Of a stretch of 18,395 bases of DNA, positions 14,670 to 18,395 are shown one piece after another. The translations under genes were made by a program, and so were the position numbers. Source of the stretch: Cyanobacteria bacterium UBA8803 (GTDB taxonomy: Bacteria > Cyanobacteriota > Cyanobacteriia > Cyanobacteriales > Coleofasciculaceae); assembly GCA_003505715.1 (NCBI GenBank), contig DNXU01000020.1, forward strand, positions 1-18,395. The letters run 5' to 3'. The notes under the pieces were generated by a model. It saw only the letters and a list, made by a program, of their open reading frames with translations, was not told where the DNA came from and did no database searches. Position 1 is the stretch's first letter, and every line of letters begins with the position of its first letter.

Positions 14670-14717
14670 GGCACTTTAGTGCGGTGGAAATACAGCCTTT
14701 TCAGGCACTAAAGTACC
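14670..14717. repeat. Inverted repeat GGCACTTTAGTGC / GCACTAAAGTACC
   Basis: Arms 14670-14682 and 14705-14717 are complementary at 12 of 13 positions with a 22-nt loop. It lies 56 bp before the stop of the convergent DUF1816-like gene. It is probably a dispersed cyanobacterial repeat that may also serve as a terminator for the minus-strand gene. Confidence 0.65.
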
Positions 14718-14773
14718 TACTACGAACTTTTAATCAGTAGCAAATATCAGGGTGATGAGATGAAGTAATTTTT

Positions 14774-15151
14774 CTAAGCACTCATGTTTCGGGAAATATT
14801 ATGGGGGGTTTTATCTCTCCATTCTTCCTCAAAAATGGTTAGCTCTTTGGGCTGACACTGCTTAATCTCAATTGCAATTAGTTGCGGTCTTTCCCGTTCT
14901 AAGTCTTCAATGTAGCCGAGTTGAGAAATTTGAGCTTCCCTGTGGCTCACAAAAGGGCCGAAGTAGTAAGTACAGTTAGGTTTTTTAGTAACTATCTCGA
15001 CCCACCATGCCTTTCCCATCTTCTCTAAGTAAGAAGTAAGTAACTCTTCAGTACTTTCCAAAAACTCGTTAATCATTACTTGGAACAGCTTTAAGTTGAG
15101 TGTAGAAGCACCTGCTGATAACTGCTTTTTGGCTGATGGGGTATTGAGCAT
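14774..15151 (-). CDS. DUF1816-like small cyanobacterial protein
   Basis: The protein has 125 residues. The central part (about 45-105, from GKAWWVEIVTKKPNCTYYFG through PFVSHREAQISQLGYIEDLE and then IAIEIKQCQPKELTIFEEE) matches what I know of the DUF1816 family, which is largely restricted to cyanobacteria and of unknown function. The 45-residue N-terminal extension is longer than in typical members. If the start were at the internal Met just before GKAWW, the product would be close to the usual size. An AGGAAA lies shortly before the ATG at 15151, supporting the long form. It is a single gene on the minus strand, convergent with the EYE block, with no catalytic residues evident. Confidence 0.75.
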   Translation of the reverse strand: MLNTPSAKKQLSAGASTLNLKLFQVMINEFLESTEELLTSYLEKMGKAWWVEIVTKKPNCTYYFGPFVSHREAQISQLGYIEDLERERPQLIAIEIKQCQPKELTIFEEEWRDKTPHNISRNMSA

Positions 15152-15335
15152 GATGATTTCCTATTATTTAAATACCATTCACCCACTCATTAAATACCTC
15201 TAGATGAGATAAAAATATTACATCTAGTTATGAGTGAGCTTTGAGCTGACAGACAAAGGTATAGCTGGAGCCAGCACCGAGCCACAACTATCTTTAAGTA
15301 GATATAAGGGAGATATCAAAAGTTGAGAATTTTAA

Positions 15336-15359
15336 TTCCAGTTAACATTTTAACTGGAA
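15336..15359. promoter_or_regulatory. Perfect hairpin TTCCAGTTAA-CATT-TTAACTGGAA
   Basis: Two 10-bp complementary arms around a 4-nt loop lie about 185 bp upstream of the minus-strand 15151 start. It is a candidate operator or leader hairpin for that gene. There is no T-run on either strand, and no promoter was identified next to it. Confidence 0.4.
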
Positions 15360-15566
15360 CAACTGTTTTAGTGCTGATTCTTTACAATCTTTAAGGAAAA
15401 TTGTTTTGATTTGTTGCAGATAAAAACCTTCTCCTATCGCTGAGTAATTCTCAAACCGGGTAAAAATTTCTTTGATATCTCTATGAGTTTATGAGCCTTC
15501 TCCAAATCTACCTATCTACCCAAAGATGAGGAACTATGTTAATTATCGTTGTGTAAATTTATACAT

Positions 15567-15647
15567 AGTTTGTTGTTTGTTGTTTGTTGTTTGTTATTTG
15601 TTGTTGGTTGTTGGTTGTTGGTTGTTGGTTGTTGGTTATTGGTTATT
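15567..15647. repeat. Heptamer tandem tract (TTGTTTG then TTGTTGG)
   Basis: About 80 bp of nearly perfect period-7 repeats lie here: first TGTTTGT units, then TGGTTGT units. Its reverse complement type recurs at 15981-16027 and in short form at 8838-8858. Confidence 0.9.
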
Positions 15648-15786
15648 TACTGTTAATTTTTAAGCCTATTCTGGGCGGGTTTTGAACAGAATTTATTGGT
15701 GAGATACTTGCTTTAATGGCTAAACTCGCCCCTACATCCGACGACTACTCAATGGGAGCATCCTACTGATGGGAAGCCCTCATCCC

Positions 15787-15915
15787 CTAACCCCTTCTCC
15801 CAAGGTTGGGAGAAGGGGAATCGGAGTCTTGCCTCTCTCTCCCAACCTTGAGAGAAGGGGAACCGAAGTCTTGCCCCCCTCTCCCAAGGTTGGGAGAGGG
15901 GCTGGGGGTGAGGGC
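15787..15915. repeat. Tandem hairpin array, 42-bp period
   Basis: TCTCCC starts at 15796, 15838 and 15880, giving a 42-bp period. Each unit has a hairpin of the CTCCCAAGGTTGGGAG type (first copy perfect, arms 15791-15803 and 15806-15818; second imperfect; third perfect). Spacers are GAATCGGAGTCTTGCC and GAACCGAAGTCTTGCC. The outer ends (CATCCCCTAACCCC and GGGGCTGGGGGTGAGGG) are roughly complementary. This is the cyanobacterial G/C-rich palindromic repeat style, not a CRISPR. Confidence 0.85.
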
Positions 15916-15980
15916 TTTCAGATTAATTTGTAAAAGTAACATGCTCCCCTATGCAACGTCCTATTTTCAAGATAGCCATA

Positions 15981-16027
15981 CACAAACAACAAACAACCAA
16001 CAACCAACAACCAACAACAAATAACAA
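15981..16027. repeat. Heptamer tract (CAACCAA type), complement of 15567-15647
   Basis: About 47 bp of CAAACAA/CCAACAA units, complementary to the tract 330 bp upstream, so the two can form the stem of a long fold enclosing the 42-bp-period array. The tract runs up to the 3' end (16029) of the rimK-like gene. Confidence 0.85.
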
Positions 16028-16028
16028 A

Positions 16029-16937
16029 TTAATACTGAATGCGATCGCGTATTTTCCCTAAGCCAGCATTTTTTTCCAAAAACTCAATTATTTTCCCAGC
16101 TACATCGACTCCAGTTGCTTTCTCAATGCCTTCGAGTCCTGGTGAAGAATTGACCTCCATGACTACTGGCCCGTGATTTGAGCGCAGTAAATCCACTCCT
16201 GCCACTCTTAGCCCCATCGCTTTAACTGCCCGCACGGCTGTGCTGCGTTCCTCTGGTGTCAACTTGATTTTTTCAGCTGTCCCGCCTCGGTGTAGGTTTG
16301 AGCGAAATTCCCCCGGTGCCCCCTGCCGTTTCATGGAAGCTACGACCTTATCACCAATTATGAAACAGCGAATATCCATACCCTCTGCTTCTTTAATAAA
16401 CTCCTGTACCAAGATATTGGCATCAAGACCCCGAAAGGCTTCAATCACTGACCTCGCCGCTTGGTGAGTTTCTGCGAGCACCACACCAATGCCTTGAGTA
16501 CCCTCCAGCAATTTGATAACTAGGGGGGCACCACCAACTATGTCAATTAAGCCGTCAATATCTTGGGTGGAATGGGCAAAGCCAGTAACGGGTAACCCAA
16601 TGCCTTCGCGAGACAGGATCTGGAGGCAGCGCAGCTTATCACGGGAACGGGAAATAGCTTGAGAATCGTTCGCACTAAAAACACCCATCAATTGGAACTG
16701 CCGTACAACTGCCGTGCCGTAAAAGGTTTTGGATGCACCGATACGAGGAATAATCGCGTCGAAATCTTCCAGAGGTTTGCCTTGATAAATTACTGTTGGC
16801 TTGTGAGCCGCAATGTTCATGTAACAGCGCAGGTAATCAATCACTCGCATTTCATGACCCCGCACCTCTCCAGCTTCTTTGAGGCGTTGGGTGGAGTATA
16901 GCGAACCATCCTGGGATAAAATTGCGATTTTCATCAT
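16029..16937 (-). CDS. rimK: RimK-like ATP-grasp glutamate ligase
   Basis: The protein has 302 residues. RimK adds glutamates to the C-terminus of ribosomal protein S6 in E. coli; whether S6 is the target here is not shown. ATP-grasp features are present: [13 protein letters not shown] (about 97-108), [14 protein letters not shown] (about 140-153, Lys142 as nucleotide ligand), [20 protein letters not shown] (177-196), and VAGVDLLR...[15 protein letters not shown] (245-272) with Asp249, Glu261 and Asn263 as likely metal ligands. ATG at 16937 is followed directly by a second ATG. The second gives MKIAILSQ, a more typical start, and the two differ by one residue. The start overlaps the upstream gene's stop (ATGA), so the two are translated together. 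Confidence 0.93.
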   Translation of the reverse strand: MMKIAILSQDGSLYSTQRLKEAGEVRGHEMRVIDYLRCYMNIAAHKPTVIYQGKPLEDFDAIIPRIGASKTFYGTAVVRQFQLMGVFSANDSQAISRSRDKLRCLQILSREGIGLPVTGFAHSTQDIDGLIDIVGGAPLVIKLLEGTQGIGVVLAETHQAARSVIEAFRGLDANILVQEFIKEAEGMDIRCFIIGDKVVASMKRQGAPGEFRSNLHRGGTAEKIKLTPEERSTAVRAVKAMGLRVAGVDLLRSNHGPVVMEVNSSPGLEGIEKATGVDVAGKIIEFLEKNAGLGKIRDRIQY

Positions 16938-17416
16938 GATTTCTTACTATTGTTCCCTCTGCGACTCTCAGTTGAACTGCGTAAGAATGACTGGCCCGCA
17001 TCCACTAAAAAGCGTTTGCGCACCGCCTGACGCCCCAGTAGCATTCGGAAACCCATGACATCTCGATTGGTTAAAGTCAGTTCAATCGGCCAGCGATCGC
17101 CACCTAATTCTACAATCGTCTGAATTACAGGTCTCATTTGAGTCTGCCCTCCGGAATTGCGAATCTGCCGCTGATCTAAAAGTGCGGCAACTGCTGTTAC
17201 TGTGCAGTGAGCATCCCGTTGGTAAGGATGTACCTTGAAGCGCACCATCCTTTTGCCATCAAGCTCAAAGGATTCGACATCAAAGGCATGGAGAGCAGAA
17301 GATCGTGCCCCCGTGTCGATTTTCGCTTTAATCTCTTGAATTCCTAGCTCAGGTAAGGCAACTAGCTCCCGCCAGCCAATAATAGGCAGCTGTTGCTGAA
17401 AGGGTTGGACTTTCAT
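16934..17416 (-). CDS. rimB: RimB-type retropepsin-like (ATP-dependent zinc protease family) protein
   Basis: The protein has 160 residues. The N-terminal part ([20 protein letters not shown]) leads to [13 protein letters not shown] (32-44), whose Asp-Thr-Gly matches the catalytic triad of aspartic proteases of the retropepsin fold. This family is annotated as RimK-associated, or putative ATP-dependent zinc protease. Further segments [41 protein letters not shown] and [11 protein letters not shown] fit the rest of the domain. In Pseudomonas, RimB is encoded with rimK and modulates glutamylation. Here the two genes also overlap (ATGA), with this one first. The first ATG in frame (17416) is used. 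The C-terminus is Ser/Arg-rich. The zinc requirement of the family is uncertain. Confidence 0.9.
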   Translation of the reverse strand: MKVQPFQQQLPIIGWRELVALPELGIQEIKAKIDTGARSSALHAFDVESFELDGKRMVRFKVHPYQRDAHCTVTAVAALLDQRQIRNSGGQTQMRPVIQTIVELGGDRWPIELTLTNRDVMGFRMLLGRQAVRKRFLVDAGQSFLRSSTESRRGNNSKKS

Positions 17417-17432
17417 AGCAAATCTATCTGTA

Positions 17433-17459
17433 GGGTGCGTTACGCTACGCTAACGTACC
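17433..17459. repeat. Palindromic repeat GGGTGCGTTACGCTACGC...
   Basis: This is an imperfect palindrome (GGTGCGTTA against TAACGTACC) upstream of both divergent genes at 17416 and 17521. It is the same family as the copy at 12266-12290. A HIP1 site (GCGATCGC) follows at 17477-17484. Its divergent position means it could influence both genes, but it is probably a dispersed repeat. Confidence 0.7.
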
Positions 17460-17520
17460 ATTACCATTACCTTAAGGCGATCGCTTTAGTGTACCCAGAC
17501 AGGAACAGGAAGAGTGTGTT

Positions 17521-18360
17521 ATGACTTCACGAGAACCAACGGCTTCTGAGTGCGTGCTGGTGGCAGGGGCTACAGGCGGAGTCGGGCAACTCACGGTAGC
17601 GAAACTATTAGAGAAGAGCTTTCTGGTTCGGGTTCTGACCCGCAGTGCTGCTAAAGTTGAGCAAATGTTTGATCGCCGGGTAGAAATTGCGGTTGGAGAC
17701 ATCCGCCAACCAGCGACTCTCCCTCCTGCCGTACAAGATGTTAGCTACATCATCTGTTGTACTGGCAGTACAGCATTCCCCTCTCAAAAATGGGATTTTG
17801 ACAATGCCGATGAAGCCAAAGGGCTGGGCAGTCTAATTCAATGGGCTAAAATCTATCTTGATACACAGTACCGCCAAGCTCATGCTAGGAATAGCCCAGA
17901 GCAAGTGGATGCTCAAGGAGTCACTAATTTAGTCAATGCTGCCCCCAAAAATCTGAAACGGTTTATTTTTGTTTCATCCTGTGGCATTTTGCGGAAAGAT
18001 AAACCGCCATTTAGTATTCTGAATGCTTTCGGCGTACTTGATGCCAAACAAAAAGGCGAGGAAGCGATTATTAGCTCCGGCTTACCCTACACCATTATTC
18101 GTCCAGGACGGCTAATCGACGGCCCCTACACCTCCTCTGATTTGAATACGCTATTGCAGGCAAAAACAGAAGGGAAGTTGGGTGTAGTTGTGGGTAGCGG
18201 CGATACCCTGGTAGGTGATACCAGCCGGATTGATGTGGCATCAGCCTGCGTTGAATGCATCGACAACCCAGTTACAGAAGGCAAAGTTTTTGAGATAGTC
18301 AACACCGGACAACGCCCATCAGAGATTGACTGGAGAGTACTTTTCTCTAATCTGGGATAG
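17521..18360 (+). CDS. NmrA-like NAD(P)-binding SDR-family protein
   Basis: The protein has 279 residues. The Rossmann nucleotide-binding loop GATGGVG lies at 16-22 after VLVA. It continues as an atypical SDR: IAVGDIRQPATL, then SYIICCTGSTAF, a long helix after KWDFDNADEAKGL, RFIFVSSCGILR and PYTIIRPGRLIDGPYT. The classical Tyr-x3-Lys catalytic pair is not evident in the usual place, as in NmrA-type members that sense or bind NAD(P) rather than catalyse. Related cyanobacterial and plastid proteins (Ycf39/HCF173 type) help photosystem assembly, but that link is inference. AGGAAG lies about 8 bp before the ATG. It is divergent from the rimB-like gene. The C-terminus (EIDWRVLFSNLG) is complete, with stop at 18358-18360. 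Confidence 0.85.
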   Translation: MTSREPTASECVLVAGATGGVGQLTVAKLLEKSFLVRVLTRSAAKVEQMFDRRVEIAVGDIRQPATLPPAVQDVSYIICCTGSTAFPSQKWDFDNADEAKGLGSLIQWAKIYLDTQYRQAHARNSPEQVDAQGVTNLVNAAPKNLKRFIFVSSCGILRKDKPPFSILNAFGVLDAKQKGEEAIISSGLPYTIIRPGRLIDGPYTSSDLNTLLQAKTEGKLGVVVGSGDTLVGDTSRIDVASACVECIDNPVTEGKVFEIVNTGQRPSEIDWRVLFSNLG

Positions 18361-18375
18361 CAAATTTTAGAGTTT

Positions 18376-18395
18376 GGTAATGGGTAATGGGTAAT
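18376..18395. repeat. Heptamer repeat TAATGGG at the window end
   Basis: GGTAATGGGTAATGGGTAAT is about three units of a period-7 repeat beginning 15 bp after the SDR stop codon and cut by the window edge. It is the same unit type as in the hairpin at 14561-14634. Confidence 0.8.

Larger units (their letters stand above)
15152..16028. other. 877-bp repeat-dominated intergenic region
   Basis: No credible gene is present. From left to right it holds the upstream region of the DUF1816-like gene with a 24-nt hairpin (15336-15359), an 8-bp inverted pair AACTATGT/ACATAGTT (15532-15570), a T/G heptamer tract (15567-15647), a 42-bp-period hairpin array (15787-15915) and an A/C heptamer tract (15981-16027) complementary to the first. 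GGGAGCAT (15754-15761) and ATGCTCCC (15941-15948) form a further inverted pair around the hairpin array. A 72-codon frame at 15806-16024 is made of these repeats and is rejected. Confidence 0.75.

Noticed and set aside
15787..15915. CRISPR array
   Set aside because: Only three units of 42 bp. The spacers between hairpins are nearly identical to each other, unlike CRISPR spacers, and no cas genes are present.
15806..16024. 72-codon + strand reading frame
   Set aside because: It lies wholly in the 42-bp-period hairpin array and heptamer tract. The protein is a repeat of SCPPLPRLGEG-like units and has no ribosome binding site.

Overview
The window is from a cyanobacterium, probably filamentous or another large-genome type. 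The HIP1 octamer GCGATCGC occurs at least 15 times by eye, in almost every part of the window. Intergenic spaces carry heptamer repeats (TTGGTCA, CCCCATT, GGTAATG and TTGTTGG types) and G/C-rich hairpin repeats typical of cyanobacteria. The recognisable proteins (DnaK with a DnaK2-like acidic tail, a DUF1816-like protein, an NmrA-type SDR) fit this. I cannot name a genus. There are no tRNA, rRNA, CRISPR or intact transposase genes.

Layout. (1) 159-5783, + strand: a conserved chaperone block, grpE, dnaK and dnaJ, then a TusA-like sulfur-carrier gene and rsgA. dnaJ, the tusA-like gene and rsgA are joined by ATGA overlaps. (2) 5893-6105: a small orphan gene, followed by a perfect hairpin repeat and two direct copies of a 13-bp operator-like palindrome. 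(3) 6344-14531, + strand: an unfamiliar seven-gene accessory block and the most interesting part of the window. It holds three paralogs (here EYE-A, EYE-B and EYE-C) that share a helical C-terminal domain of about 120 residues. EYE-A and EYE-B also have alternating Glu-Tyr/Phe tracts separated by cationic, glycine-rich amphipathic segments. Between the paralogs lie a small Pro-rich two-helix membrane protein, an HExxH putative zinc metalloprotease, a protein with an N-terminal transthyretin-like domain, and an all-helical orphan. Nearly every spacer in this block carries a different palindromic or tandem repeat. (4) 14774-15151, - strand: a DUF1816-like gene, then about 880 bp of repeat-dominated noncoding DNA. 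(5) 17416-16029, - strand: a two-gene operon of a RimB-type aspartic-protease-fold protein and a RimK-type ATP-grasp ligase. (6) 17521-18360, + strand: an NmrA-like NAD(P)-binding protein.

How the genes may work together. Block 1 handles protein folding (GrpE, DnaK, DnaJ) and small-subunit ribosome maturation (RsgA). For block 3 the function is unknown. The sequence supports a dedicated system in which modular, charge-segregated proteins are made beside one protease and one membrane protein. Possible roles include secreted or processed peptides, surface assemblies, or cargo of an export machine encoded elsewhere; this is inference. The RimB/RimK pair resembles the known S6-glutamylation modules, but the cyanobacterial substrate is not evident from the sequence.
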